This document shows, in pieces, positions 41,880 to 50,281 of a stretch of DNA of 52,971 nt. Made by a program: the position numbers and the translations under genes. The DNA comes from Desulfovibrionaceae bacterium (GTDB lineage Bacteria; Desulfobacterota; Desulfovibrionia; Desulfovibrionales; Desulfovibrionaceae). Within the stretch, counting starts at the first letter, position 1, and each line of letters starts with the position of its first letter. The notes beneath the pieces are model-generated. The model was not told where the DNA came from. It saw only the letters and a list, made by a program, of their open reading frames with translations, and searched no databases. The stretch lies in the NCBI GenBank assembly GCA_016932995.1, contig JAFGBU010000034.1, forward strand, positions 1 to 52,971, read 5' to 3'.

Positions 41880-44542
41880 GGCGTGACCTTCATGACGTAG
41901 GCCCGGTCCCAGTCCAGCACCCGCCGGGCCTCCTGGCGCAGGTCTTCGGCCTCCAGGGTCTGGGCCAGGTCCACGATCTCCCTCTCCAGGCCGATGTCCA
42001 GGCCCCAGGCCATGAGCGCCGCGGCCTCGCGGCTGCGGGACAAGAGGGTCTGGTGCTCCTGGCTGTACTCGCCGAGCAGGATGTTCTTGGCCCTGTCGAT
42101 CTCTTGGCCGGGCAAATCCTCTTCCAGGACCTTTTCCAGGGCCTTTTTGAAGCCCTCCATGGAGCGCTCGATCTTGCTCGGCTCGGTGCCGATGTAAAGG
42201 GCCATGAAGCCGGTTTTGGGCGCCTGCCACAGGAACGCGGTCACGGTGTAGCCCAGGCCCTGCCGGTCGCGCAGGTCCCTGAACAACAGCCCGCTCTGGC
42301 CGGCCAGGATCGCCCTGAGCAGGGACAGCCGGGCGCTGGCCGCCTTGTCCTCCTTGCCCGAGGCCGGGAACACGACCAGGACGTGGGCCTGGTTGCGGTC
42401 CGGGAGCTTGAGCTCGGTCTGCCGCTCGCCGGCCCAGCGGGGCGAGGCGAACTCATAGGCCTCCCCCGGCCCGGCCAGGGTCTGGGCCAGGCCGGCGGCG
42501 AATTCGGACAAGACCTGCTCGTCGAACCGGCCGCAGGCGGCCAGGACAAAGGGCGCTTTGGACTGCTTGGACCAGAACCCGGTTATGTCTTGCTTGGAGA
42601 ACTCAAGGACCTGCTCGGGCTGGCCGTCGTGGAAGTAGGAGTAGGGCCCGGTCCTGAAGAGAAAGGGGAAGATGTGCCTGAAGGCCAGGCCCAGGGGCTG
42701 GTCCTCGCGGCGCTTGATGGCCGCCACCTGGTCCTGCTTGGCCCGGTCGATCTCCTTGGCCGCCCAGGCCGGGTCGGTCAACATCTGGCTGATGAGCGGC
42801 AGTATCTCGGCGCTGAACCTGGAGGGGAACTTGGCGTCCATGGAGAAGACGTCCCGGCCCGCGTTGGCGGCCACGTTGGCCGCGCGGTCCGAGAGGAAGT
42901 CCTCGATCTGGTTGGCGGACATGGTCCTGGTGCCCCGCAGAAGGACCCTGGAGGCCAGTTCGGCCAGGCCCTGGCTGCCGGGGTCAAGCCGGCCGTCGCC
43001 GCCGGGCCAGAACAGGGACAGGGCGGTGTAGGGCAGGGTCTGGTCCGGGATCAGCACCAGCCGCCCGCCCCCGGGCAGGTCCACGGTCCGGCGGGCATGG
43101 CCCGCCGGGCTTGCCGCCCCGGCCGCGGCCCGGTCCCGGGCCGGCCAGACCTCGTGCAAAACGCGCCTGAGTCCGTCCCCCGTGATCCCGGCCCGGTCCG
43201 GGACCAGCAGACAGGCGCTCAGGTTGTCCGGCCGGATGTACTGGGCGTAGAGCCCGGCCAGCTCGTCGCGGTCCACCCCGGACAGGGCCAGGAGGTAGTT
43301 CTGCTCCGAGGCCGGCCCCTGTTCGAAGAACTGGAAGTAGCCGAGCTTGGAGGCCAGGCCGGACAGGGTCTCCTTGGCCAGGAACAGGGAGTCCTCGAGG
43401 TTGAGCTTGGCCCGCTCCATCTCCCTGGAGGAGAAGTCCCTGGGGTCCAGGCCGGAGAGCTCGATCATGAGCTCGCGCCAGAACATCTCGACCTTGTCCT
43501 GGTCCAGGGAGGCCTGGATGTAGAACAGGCCGCTGCGCTCCAGGTGCATGGACATGGCCGAGATGTCGTCCACGAGCCTTTTTTCATACTTGAAGGTCCG
43601 ATAGAGCCTGGAGGTCTCGTCCCCGCCCAGGAGCTGGGCCAGGGTCTCCAGGCCCGCCACCTTGCCGGACCTGAGCCCGGGCACGGGAAAGGCCAGGCCG
43701 AGATAGACCTTGTTCCACTTGCCCTTGACGGTCTTGACCATGGGCCCGGCGGGCAGATCGAGGATGGGTTCGGGCGGCCGCACCGGCCTGGTGTTGGACA
43801 GCCCGCCCAAGAGCCTCTCGGCCTCGGCCAGCACGGCCTCGGGATCGACCTTGCCGACCACGGTCAGGAGCATGGACTGGGGCTGGTATTTTTCGTCCAC
43901 ATAGGCGTGGATGTCGGCCGCGCTGAGCTTTTCCACGCTCTTGCGGAAGCCGATGATCGGCCACTCGTAGCTGGTCCCCTTCCAGACCATGCCCTGGACG
44001 GTCTTGAACAGCTTGCTGCCGGGCGTGTCCTCGCCGCGGTCCAGCTCGGCCAGGACGACCTTCTTCTCCGAGGCCAGCTCCTTGGGGGCGATGGCCGCGT
44101 TGAAGGCCATGTCCACGACTATGTCCAGGCCCAGGGCCCAGTTGGGGTCCGGGACCTCGACATAGTAGATGGTGTAGTCGAAGCTCGTGGCCGCGTTGAG
44201 CGAGCCGCCCGCGGCCTCGATCTCCATGGCCGTGCGGCCGGGCCCGCGCCTGGTCGTGCCCTTGAAGACCATGTGCTCCAGGAGGTGGCTGACCCCGGCC
44301 TGGGCGGGCGACTCAAAGCCCGATCCGGTGTGCACGTAGAGCCTGATGTTGGCCAGGGGGAAACGCTCGTCCTTTTTTATGAGCACGGTCAGGCCGTTCT
44401 TGAGCCGGACCACCAGGGGCGTTTCGGAAGCCGTCAGGGCCTCTCCCGCCTGGGCCTTGGCCGCCGGGTCCCGGGCCGTGGATATGGACGGGAAGGCCAG
44501 GGCGATCATCAGCGCACCCAGCAGGACGATGTTCCGAGGCAT
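41876..44542 (-). CDS. secreted M16-family zinc metalloprotease (pitrilysin/insulinase type)
   Basis: 888 aa. Residues 1-22 are a signal peptide (LLGALMIALAFPSISTA), so it acts in the periplasm. The inverted zinc motif H86-LLE-H90, with E167 in SEKKVVLAELDRGED about 77 residues later, is complete. Two M16 peptidase-type halves follow, the second lacking HxxEH as in heterodimer-like or single-chain M16 proteins. ATG 44542 has AAGGAG about seven bases upstream. It may clear signal peptides or misfolded proteins. The TAG stop lies in the repeat end. Confidence 0.88.
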   Translation of the reverse strand: MPRNIVLLGALMIALAFPSISTARDPAAKAQAGEALTASETPLVVRLKNGLTVLIKKDERFPLANIRLYVHTGSGFESPAQAGVSHLLEHMVFKGTTRRGPGRTAMEIEAAGGSLNAATSFDYTIYYVEVPDPNWALGLDIVVDMAFNAAIAPKELASEKKVVLAELDRGEDTPGSKLFKTVQGMVWKGTSYEWPIIGFRKSVEKLSAADIHAYVDEKYQPQSMLLTVVGKVDPEAVLAEAERLLGGLSNTRPVRPPEPILDLPAGPMVKTVKGKWNKVYLGLAFPVPGLRSGKVAGLETLAQLLGGDETSRLYRTFKYEKRLVDDISAMSMHLERSGLFYIQASLDQDKVEMFWRELMIELSGLDPRDFSSREMERAKLNLEDSLFLAKETLSGLASKLGYFQFFEQGPASEQNYLLALSGVDRDELAGLYAQYIRPDNLSACLLVPDRAGITGDGLRRVLHEVWPARDRAAAGAASPAGHARRTVDLPGGGRLVLIPDQTLPYTALSLFWPGGDGRLDPGSQGLAELASRVLLRGTRTMSANQIEDFLSDRAANVAANAGRDVFSMDAKFPSRFSAEILPLISQMLTDPAWAAKEIDRAKQDQVAAIKRREDQPLGLAFRHIFPFLFRTGPYSYFHDGQPEQVLEFSKQDITGFWSKQSKAPFVLAACGRFDEQVLSEFAAGLAQTLAGPGEAYEFASPRWAGERQTELKLPDRNQAHVLVVFPASGKEDKAASARLSLLRAILAGQSGLLFRDLRDRQGLGYTVTAFLWQAPKTGFMALYIGTEPSKIERSMEGFKKALEKVLEEDLPGQEIDRAKNILLGEYSQEHQTLLSRSREAAALMAWGLDIGLEREIVDLAQTLEAEDLRQEARRVLDWDRAYVMKVTP

Positions 44543-44841
44543 GTGTTCACTCCTTGGCTCCTCGCGCAAAAGGTGGGACCGCCTGTTTGTTCTCATTCGC
44601 CAGTCCCCGTGTCAACCTGGTTTGCGGCCGAAACCAGGGCGGTTCCGGCCGAAACAGGCCTGCCGCGGCCGGGTTTTTGGGCCTCCCGGACAAAAAACCC
44701 GGCCCTCTTTCCGCCTGAGAGCCGTCCACGCCACCGCCTCCCCCGGGGAGACGCGCCGCCGACGGACAATGAAGGCCGCTTGCCTCGGATAACGGCTCCC
44801 GATCGACCTGGGGCAAGCCCGGGGGCCGGCGGTTCCTAGAA

Positions 44842-44854
44842 TTGGTCCTACCAA
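44842..44854. promoter_or_regulatory. FadR/GntR-type operator, distal copy
   Basis: TTGGTCCTACCAA, an inverted repeat TGGT-N3-ACCA, the pattern bound by FCD-domain GntR regulators (PdhR, LldR, FadR). It lies 26 bases upstream of the -35 of the regulator promoter. Confidence 0.6.
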
Positions 44855-44879
44855 AAGGCCGTGGCCGCTGCGCGAGGAT

Positions 44880-44908
44880 TTGGATATCTTCAGCCAACTA
44901 TTTATTAT
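44880..44908 (+). promoter_or_regulatory. promoter of the FadR-family regulator gene
   Basis: TTGGAT (44880-44885), 17 bases, TATTAT (44903-44908), in a sharply AT-rich stretch of otherwise GC-rich sequence. It would give a leader of about 125 bases to the ATG at 45040 that contains the proximal operator. Confidence 0.6.
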
Positions 44909-44969
44909 TATAAGTTTATTTTTTAAAAAGCACAGGCGCGGAGCTTGACCAGGTCCGGGTGATGGTCTA

Positions 44970-44981
44970 TTGGTCCTACCA
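44970..44981. promoter_or_regulatory. FadR/GntR-type operator, proximal copy
   Basis: TTGGTCCTACCA, the same 12-base sequence as in the distal site, 128 bases away centre to centre and 62 bases downstream of the -10. Two identical sites around the promoter of a FadR-family gene strongly suggest autoregulation. Confidence 0.65.
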
Positions 44982-45039
44982 GAGGCAAACGCCGGGCCAA
45001 CGCACGGCGCGCAGGGCCCAGGGCCCTGCAGGGGGAATC

Positions 45040-45759
45040 ATGGCCAAGTCCGCCAAAGCTCTCGGCCCGACCAGGAAGCAGAAGGTCTTCGAGGACATCG
45101 TGGACCGGATTCAGGGCCTGATCCACAGGGGCGAGCTCAGGTCCGGGGACCGGCTTCCCCCGGAAAGGGTTTTGGCCGGCCTGTTCAGGGTCTCGCGCAA
45201 CTCCGTGCGCGAGGCCATCAGGGCCATGGAGGAGAAGGGCCTCTTGTCCATCCGGCCGGGCGACGGCACCTATGTCCTGGCCAAGGGCGACGCCTCGCTC
45301 GTCGAGCCCCTGGCCAGGGCCATCCAGCAGGGCAGGGAACGGCTGGACGAGATATTCCTCCTGAGGCGGCTGATCGAGCCCGAGATGGCCTTTCGGGCCG
45401 CGGAGAACGCCTCGGCCGAGGACCTGCTGGCCCTGCGCGGGATCCTGCGCGCCCAGGCCGAGGCCGTGGCCCGGGGCGAGGCCGCCGCGGACCTGGACAG
45501 CCGGTTCCATCTCCGGCTCTACGGGGCCTCCAAGAGCCGGGTCCTCTGCCAGGTCGCCGTGGTGCTCCACGATTTTTTCGACGAGAGCCGCTCCGAGCCC
45601 CTGCAGAGCAGGAAGCGCCAGAAGGTCTCCCTGGATTCCCATTGGGCCGTGCTCAAGGCCTTGGAGGCCAGGGACCCGGCCCGGGCCAGGGAGATGATGC
45701 GCCGGCACCTGGACCAGGTCGAGGCCAGCGTGTTCGACAGCGGCGGGCCGGATGACTGA
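45040..45759 (+). CDS. FadR-family (GntR/FCD) transcriptional regulator
   Basis: 239 aa. Residues 10-80 are the GntR winged helix: IQGLIHRGELRSGDRLPPERVLAGLFRVSRNSVREAIRAMEEKGLL. From ~90 onward is an all-helical FCD ligand domain (LLRRLIEPEMAFRAAE, DLDSRFHLRLYGAS, and H in SLDSHWAVLKAL), with Asp/His positions for a metal and a carboxylate ligand. ATG 45040 follows a GGGGGAA site; the frame extends to 44959 over the operator. It is coupled to the transporter gene downstream. An organic acid effector such as lactate or pyruvate is likely for this class but not known here. Confidence 0.9.
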   Translation: MAKSAKALGPTRKQKVFEDIVDRIQGLIHRGELRSGDRLPPERVLAGLFRVSRNSVREAIRAMEEKGLLSIRPGDGTYVLAKGDASLVEPLARAIQQGRERLDEIFLLRRLIEPEMAFRAAENASAEDLLALRGILRAQAEAVARGEAAADLDSRFHLRLYGASKSRVLCQVAVVLHDFFDESRSEPLQSRKRQKVSLDSHWAVLKALEARDPARAREMMRRHLDQVEASVFDSGGPDD

Positions 45760-45778
45760 GGTCTTCGGGGGCGGGCGC

Positions 45779-46786
45779 ATGCGCGCCTTTTTCGCCAGGC
45801 ACTGGTTTTTCGTGGGCATCGCCGGGGTGGTCCTGGCGGCCTTCGCCCTTCCCGGCCTGGGGCTGTTCATCAAGCGCTACTCCATCCTCAAGGCCGGGAT
45901 ATTCATCGCCTTTTTCATCACCGGGCTGACCCTGGAGACCAGCAGCGTCCTTGAGCAGTTGAAGAAGGTCAAGGTCCTGGCCGCGGCCCTGGTCTCGTCC
46001 CTGGCCCTTTTTCCGCTGGCGGCCTTTTTTCTGGCCAAGGCGGTCTTTGCCGCCTCCCCGGACACCATCCTCGGCGTTCTGCTCATCGCCGTGGCCCCGG
46101 TCACCGTGGCCTCGGGCACGGTCATGACCGCCATGGGCCTGGGCAACGTGTCCCTGAGCCTGTTCATCTGCGTGCTGGGAAACTTCGCCGCCCTGGTCAG
46201 CATACCCTTTTCCCTGAACCTTTTTTTGAGCCTCGGCGGGGGCATCGATCTGCCGGTGTTCAGGATGCTCCAGGGCCTCCTGCTCGTGGTCCTGTTGCCG
46301 ACCCTGCTCGGCCAATTGGTCAGGCCCCGGGTCAGGGAGCGGGTCAGGGCCTTGAGAAAGACCTTTTCCGTGTTCTCGCAGTCCATCGTCCTGCTCATCA
46401 TCCTGAACGCCGTGTCCAGCTCGGCGTCCAGGATCGCCCAGGCCGGGCCGGCCATCCTCTTGGTCTTTGCCTTCATGATCTTTTTGCACTCCCTGTTTTT
46501 GGCGGTCAACTACCTGATATCAAAGTTTATAAACCTGGACAGGCCCTCGACCACGGCCTTCACCATCCACACCTCGCAGAAGACCCTAACGGTCACCTAT
46601 ATTGTCTGGGCCGGCTGGTTCGCGGCCTCCCACCCCATGTCCCTGATCCCCCCCATCGCCTACCACCTGACGCAGATGATCATGGACACGGTCCTGGCCC
46701 GGCGCTTCAGGCGCTCGGCCATGGGCCGGGCCGCGGACCCGGCCTGTCCGGACCCGGCCGCTGTTTACGGTTCAGGCGGCCGGTAG
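45779..46786 (+). CDS. bile acid:sodium symporter (BASS/SBF-like) family transporter
   Basis: 335 aa with about ten hydrophobic segments. FITGLTLETSSVLEQLKKVK, IAVAPVTVASGTVMTAMGLGNVSLSL and the GLLLVVLLPTLLGQLVRPRV region fit the SBF-like family (PF13593 group). BASS proteins import organic anions with Na+. It follows the regulator gene within 20 bases; ATG 45752 overlaps the regulator's stop and is the alternative start, but GGGGG lies seven bases before ATG 45779. Its likely substrate is the effector of the neighbouring regulator. Confidence 0.8.
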   Translation: MRAFFARHWFFVGIAGVVLAAFALPGLGLFIKRYSILKAGIFIAFFITGLTLETSSVLEQLKKVKVLAAALVSSLALFPLAAFFLAKAVFAASPDTILGVLLIAVAPVTVASGTVMTAMGLGNVSLSLFICVLGNFAALVSIPFSLNLFLSLGGGIDLPVFRMLQGLLLVVLLPTLLGQLVRPRVRERVRALRKTFSVFSQSIVLLIILNAVSSSASRIAQAGPAILLVFAFMIFLHSLFLAVNYLISKFINLDRPSTTAFTIHTSQKTLTVTYIVWAGWFAASHPMSLIPPIAYHLTQMIMDTVLARRFRRSAMGRAADPACPDPAAVYGSGGR

Positions 46787-46831
46787 GTCCTTGCCTGGCC
46801 TCCCCCGGGCAGGGTCCTCACCCCTTGGCAG

Positions 46832-46869
46832 CCCGCGCGCGGATCCGGAAAATCCGGTCCGCGCGCGGG
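46832..46869 (+). terminator. strong hairpin after the transporter gene
   Basis: CCCGCGCGCGGA and a CCGGA segment pair with TCCGG and TCCGCGCGCGGG, a stem of about 17 bp with one bulged T and loop AAA. No T-run follows (GCCCTTTGG), so termination is likely but not ideal. It could equally protect mRNA ends. Confidence 0.5.
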
Positions 46870-46895
46870 CCCTTTGGAAAACCGGGCAAAGGACC

Positions 46896-46913
46896 TTGAC
46901 AAACTTTTCACAA
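46896..46913. promoter_or_regulatory. candidate CRP/FNR-HcpR-type operator upstream of frdCAB
   Basis: TTGACA-N6-TCACAA, extended to CCTTG at the left and CAAGG at the right. The HcpR/CRP consensus in sulfate reducers, as I recall, is TTGTGA-N6-TCACAA; the right half is perfect and the left half matches four of six. It is about 70 bases upstream of the start codon. The TTGACA also looks like a -35, but no -10 is found at 17 bases. Confidence 0.45.
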
Positions 46914-46984
46914 GGGACCAGAAAAAACCGTGCCCGAAAAAACGTATCCCATTACGCTTGCAGTTGTTTTTCATGGAGGACAGA

Positions 46985-47635
46985 ATGCCCATTGACAGCA
47001 CCCTGATAGCGGGCAGGCCCGCCAGGTGGGACGGAGTCCTGGACTGGTGCCAGATGCTTTCCGGCCTGGGCCTGATCCTGTTCATGTGGGCGCATATGAT
47101 CCTGGTGGCCAGCGTGATAATCGGCCCCGGGGTCATGAACGCCCTGGCCCGGTTCTTCGAGCACACCGGCCTGGCCCAGGTGGGCGGCCCGGTCATCTTT
47201 CTGGTGTTTCTGGGCCATTTCCTGCTCGCGGCGCGCAAGGTGCCCTTCAGGTTCGAGGGCCAGAAGATGATCTGGTCCCACGCCAGGATGATGCGCCACA
47301 CCGACACCTGGCTGTGGCTGGTGCAGGTGGTCTCGGCCATGGTCATCCTGCTCATGGGCTCGATCCACATGTGGGTGGTGCTCACGGACCTGCCCATCAC
47401 CGCGGCCAAGAGCGCGGCCCGCATCCAGGGCGGCTTTTGGCTGGCCTTCTACCTGCTGCTTTTGCCCATGGTCGAGCTCCACGTGGGTGTCGGCTTCTAC
47501 CGCATCGGGGTCAAGTGGGGCTTTGTCAAGGACCGCGAGCGCAAGCGTTTCAAGAAGGCCGAGAACCTGCTCACCGCCATGTTCATCGCCATCGGCCTGA
47601 TCACCCTGATCCGTTTCTGGTTCTTAAGCGCCTAG
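46985..47635 (+). CDS. frdC: fumarate reductase/succinate dehydrogenase cytochrome b subunit (diheme, type B)
   Basis: 216 aa with five hydrophobic segments. The four heme ligand histidines are at 37, 78, 128 and 166, with spacing 41, 50 and 38, close to the Wolinella quinol:fumarate reductase (49, 50, 39). Glu164, two before the last His, corresponds to the proton-pathway Glu180 of Wolinella. This indicates a menaquinol-linked enzyme. ATG 46985 has GGAGG five bases upstream; the frame extends to 46874 but the conserved part begins here. Confidence 0.9.
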   Translation: MPIDSTLIAGRPARWDGVLDWCQMLSGLGLILFMWAHMILVASVIIGPGVMNALARFFEHTGLAQVGGPVIFLVFLGHFLLAARKVPFRFEGQKMIWSHARMMRHTDTWLWLVQVVSAMVILLMGSIHMWVVLTDLPITAAKSAARIQGGFWLAFYLLLLPMVELHVGVGFYRIGVKWGFVKDRERKRFKKAENLLTAMFIAIGLITLIRFWFLSA

Positions 47636-47647
47636 GGGTTTTACGTC

Positions 47648-49480
47648 ATGCAGACCATATACACCGACGTGCTGGTCATCGGCGCCGGCCTGGCCGGCGA
47701 AAGGGCGGCCATCGAGGCCGGCCAGGCCGGGCTCTCGGCCATCTGTCTCAGCCTGGTCCCGGCCAGGCGCTCCCATTCCTCGGCCGCCCAGGGCGGCATG
47801 CAGGCCGCCCTGGGCAACAGCGTCATGGGCGAGGGCGACTCCCCGGACGTCCACTTCCAGGACACGGTCAAGGGCTCGGACTGGGGCTGCGACCAGGAGG
47901 TGGCCAGGCTGTTCGCCGAGACCGCGCCCGTGGAGATGCGCAGATTGGCCTTCTGGGGCGTGCCCTGGAACCGCGTGGTTCCCGGCCCCTCCATCTACTA
48001 CAAGGCCGGCAAGGAGTACGAGAAGGTCGAGAGCCAGGAGCGCCGGGGCCTGATAACCGCCAGGTCCTTCGGCGGCACGGCCAAATGGCGGACCTGCTAC
48101 GTGTCCGACGGCACCGGCCACTCGGTGCTGTTCACCGTGGACAACCGCTGCGCCGAGCTGGGCGTGGAGGTCCACGACAAGACCGAGGCCCTGTCCCTGA
48201 TCCACGACGGCCGGACCTGCTTCGGGGCCGTGTCTCGGTCCCTGCGCAGCGGCGAGCTGCGGGTCTATCTGGCCAAGGCGACCATGATCGCGACCGGCGG
48301 CTTCGGCCGCATCTACCAGAACACCACCAACGCGGTCATCTGCGACGGCGGCGGCCACATCGCGGCCCTGGACACCGGGGTGGTGCCCATGGGCAACATG
48401 GAGGCCGTGCAGTTCCACCCCACGGGCATCGTGCCCACGGACATCCTGGTCACCGAGGGCTGCCGGGGCGACGGCGGGACCCTCCTCGACGTGAACGAGG
48501 AGCGGTTCATGGACAAGTACGAGCCGGAAAAGGCCGAGCTGGCCTCGCGCGACGTGGTCTCGCGCTGGATGACCCACCACATCCGCCAGGGCCTGGGGGT
48601 CAAGTCGCCCTACGGCGACCACCTGTGGCTGGACATCCGCCACCTGGGCGAGGCGCACATCACCGGAAAGCTCCGCGAGGTCTACGAGATCTGCACCTCG
48701 TTTCTGGGCCTGGACCCCATCCGCCAGCTCATCCCGGTCAGGCCGACCCAGCACTACAGCATGGGCGGGGTGCGCACGGACAAGAACGGCGCGGTCTACG
48801 GGCTCAAGGGCCTGTTCGCCGCGGGCGAGGCGGCCTGCTGGGACATGCACGGCTTCAACCGCCTGGGCGGCAACTCCCTGGCCGAGACCGTGGTCGCCGG
48901 CGGGATCGTGGGCCGCAGGATCGTGGACCACGTCCAGGGCGGCGAGGTGCTCTTCAACTCCGCGGTCATCGACGCCGAGGTCAAGAGGCAGAGGGAGCGC
49001 CTGGACGGGCTGATCAGCGGCCGCAACGGCTCGGAGAACGTGTACAAGGTCCGGGCGGCCATGCAGCAGGCCCTGCAAAAGGGCTGCAACATCTTCCGCG
49101 ATGAGACGGGCCTTTCCGAGTGCGTGGCCTCGCTTGAGGAGATACTCGAGCGCGCCAGGCGGGTGGGCCTGAAGACCAACGGCGCGGGCGCGAGCCCGGA
49201 GCTGTACGCGGCCCTGCGCATCCAGGGCCAGGTCAAGCTGGCCCTGTGCGTGGCCCTGGGCGCGCTCAAGCGCACCGAGAGCAGGGGCAGCCACAACCGC
49301 GAGGACTATCCGGCCCGCAACGACCGCGACTGGCTGGTGCGCACCCTGGCCTATTGGAGGAACCCGGACGACGGCCTGCCGGTCTTGGAGTACGAGCCGG
49401 CCAGCCCGAGCTATGAGCTGCCCCCGGGCGACCGGGGCTACGGCAAGAGCGAAATCATATCCGCGGAACAGGGGGACTAG
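47648..49480 (+). CDS. frdA: fumarate reductase/succinate dehydrogenase flavoprotein subunit
   Basis: 610 aa. VLVIGAGLAGERAAIEAG binds FAD, SHSSAAQGGMQAALGN includes the His that covalently carries FAD, and QFHPTGIVPTDILVTEGCRGDGG and RPTQHYSMGGVRTD form the dicarboxylate and catalytic Arg sites. ARNDRDWLVRTLAYW is the usual C-terminal motif. Interconverts fumarate and succinate on the cytoplasmic side. It lies between the cytochrome b and iron-sulfur genes, order C-A-B as in Wolinella. Confidence 0.96.
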   Translation: MQTIYTDVLVIGAGLAGERAAIEAGQAGLSAICLSLVPARRSHSSAAQGGMQAALGNSVMGEGDSPDVHFQDTVKGSDWGCDQEVARLFAETAPVEMRRLAFWGVPWNRVVPGPSIYYKAGKEYEKVESQERRGLITARSFGGTAKWRTCYVSDGTGHSVLFTVDNRCAELGVEVHDKTEALSLIHDGRTCFGAVSRSLRSGELRVYLAKATMIATGGFGRIYQNTTNAVICDGGGHIAALDTGVVPMGNMEAVQFHPTGIVPTDILVTEGCRGDGGTLLDVNEERFMDKYEPEKAELASRDVVSRWMTHHIRQGLGVKSPYGDHLWLDIRHLGEAHITGKLREVYEICTSFLGLDPIRQLIPVRPTQHYSMGGVRTDKNGAVYGLKGLFAAGEAACWDMHGFNRLGGNSLAETVVAGGIVGRRIVDHVQGGEVLFNSAVIDAEVKRQRERLDGLISGRNGSENVYKVRAAMQQALQKGCNIFRDETGLSECVASLEEILERARRVGLKTNGAGASPELYAALRIQGQVKLALCVALGALKRTESRGSHNREDYPARNDRDWLVRTLAYWRNPDDGLPVLEYEPASPSYELPPGDRGYGKSEIISAEQGD

Positions 49481-49482
49481 CC

Positions 49483-50220
49483 ATGCCCAGACTGCTGAAG
49501 TTCAACATATTCCGCTACAACCCCCAGGACCCGGGCTCCAAGCCGCACATGGACTCCTTTGTGCTCGAGGAGACCGACAGCATGACCCTGTTCATCGCCC
49601 TGAACCGCATCCGCGAGGAGCAGGACCCCTCCCTGCAGTTCGATTTCTGCTGCCGGGCCGGGATCTGCGGCTCCTGCGGCATGGTCGTAAACGGCCGGCC
49701 GGGCCTGGCCTGCCACACCAAGACCGTGGACCTGCCCGGGGACGTGACCCTGCTGCCCCTGCCGGTCTTCCGCCTGGTCGGGGACCTGTCCGTGGACACC
49801 GGGGCCTGGTTCCGGGAGATGTACAACAAGGTCGAGTCCTGGATACATACGAGCAAGAGCTTTGACCAGTCCGCGGTCGAGGAGCGCATGGACAACGAGG
49901 TGGCCGAGCAGATCTACGAGCTGGACCGCTGCGTGGAGTGCGGCTGCTGCGTGGCCGCCTGCGGCACGGCCCGGCTCAGGGACGACTTCCTGGGCGCCGT
50001 GGCCCTGAACCGCATCGCCCGGTTCGCGGTCGATCCCCGCGACGAGCGCACGGACCGCGACTACTACGAGATAATAGGCAATGACCGGGGCATATTCGGA
50101 TGCATGGGCCTTCTGGCCTGCGAGGACGTCTGCCCCAAGAACCTGCCCCTGCAGAACCAGCTCGGGTTCCTGCGCCGCAAGATGGGCATCACGGCCATCA
50201 AGACCCTGTTCAGGCGCTAG
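49483..50220 (+). CDS. frdB: fumarate reductase/succinate dehydrogenase iron-sulfur subunit
   Basis: 245 aa. The [2Fe-2S] motif CCRAGICGSCGMVVNGRPGLAC is followed by the two other cluster sites, CVECGCCVAACGTARL and CMGLLACEDVCPKNLPL. Passes electrons between the flavin and the diheme cytochrome. Starts two bases after the frdA stop, so translation is coupled. Confidence 0.95.
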   Translation: MPRLLKFNIFRYNPQDPGSKPHMDSFVLEETDSMTLFIALNRIREEQDPSLQFDFCCRAGICGSCGMVVNGRPGLACHTKTVDLPGDVTLLPLPVFRLVGDLSVDTGAWFREMYNKVESWIHTSKSFDQSAVEERMDNEVAEQIYELDRCVECGCCVAACGTARLRDDFLGAVALNRIARFAVDPRDERTDRDYYEIIGNDRGIFGCMGLLACEDVCPKNLPLQNQLGFLRRKMGITAIKTLFRR

Positions 50221-50281
50221 GGCCGCGGGCCGCGGGCCGCGTTCCCCGGACCAAGGGGCCGGATCAACCAAGGAGAGACTC

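Larger units (their letters stand above)
44543..45039. other. 497-base intergenic region with strong secondary structure, promoter and operators
   Basis: No gene is supported here. Bases 44600-44835 are GC-rich with nested inverted repeats: GGCCGGGTTTTT (44667-44678) / AAAAACCCGGCC (44693-44704); GAGAGCCGT (44717-44725) / ACGGCTCCC (44792-44800) with one wobble; GCTTGCC (44779-44785) / GGCAAGC (44812-44818). From about 44842 it holds two FadR-type operators, an AT-rich block and the promoter of the regulator gene. On the minus strand the GC-rich part would be an M16 gene leader. Confidence 0.6.

Noticed and set aside
44700-44835. Glycine-riboswitch-like stretch on the minus strand (CTCTCAGGC followed by GGAAAGAGGG)
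   Set aside because: Only the 3' conserved box resembles the aptamer; the GCCGAAGGxGCAA core is missing and the downstream gene is a protease, not glycine metabolism.
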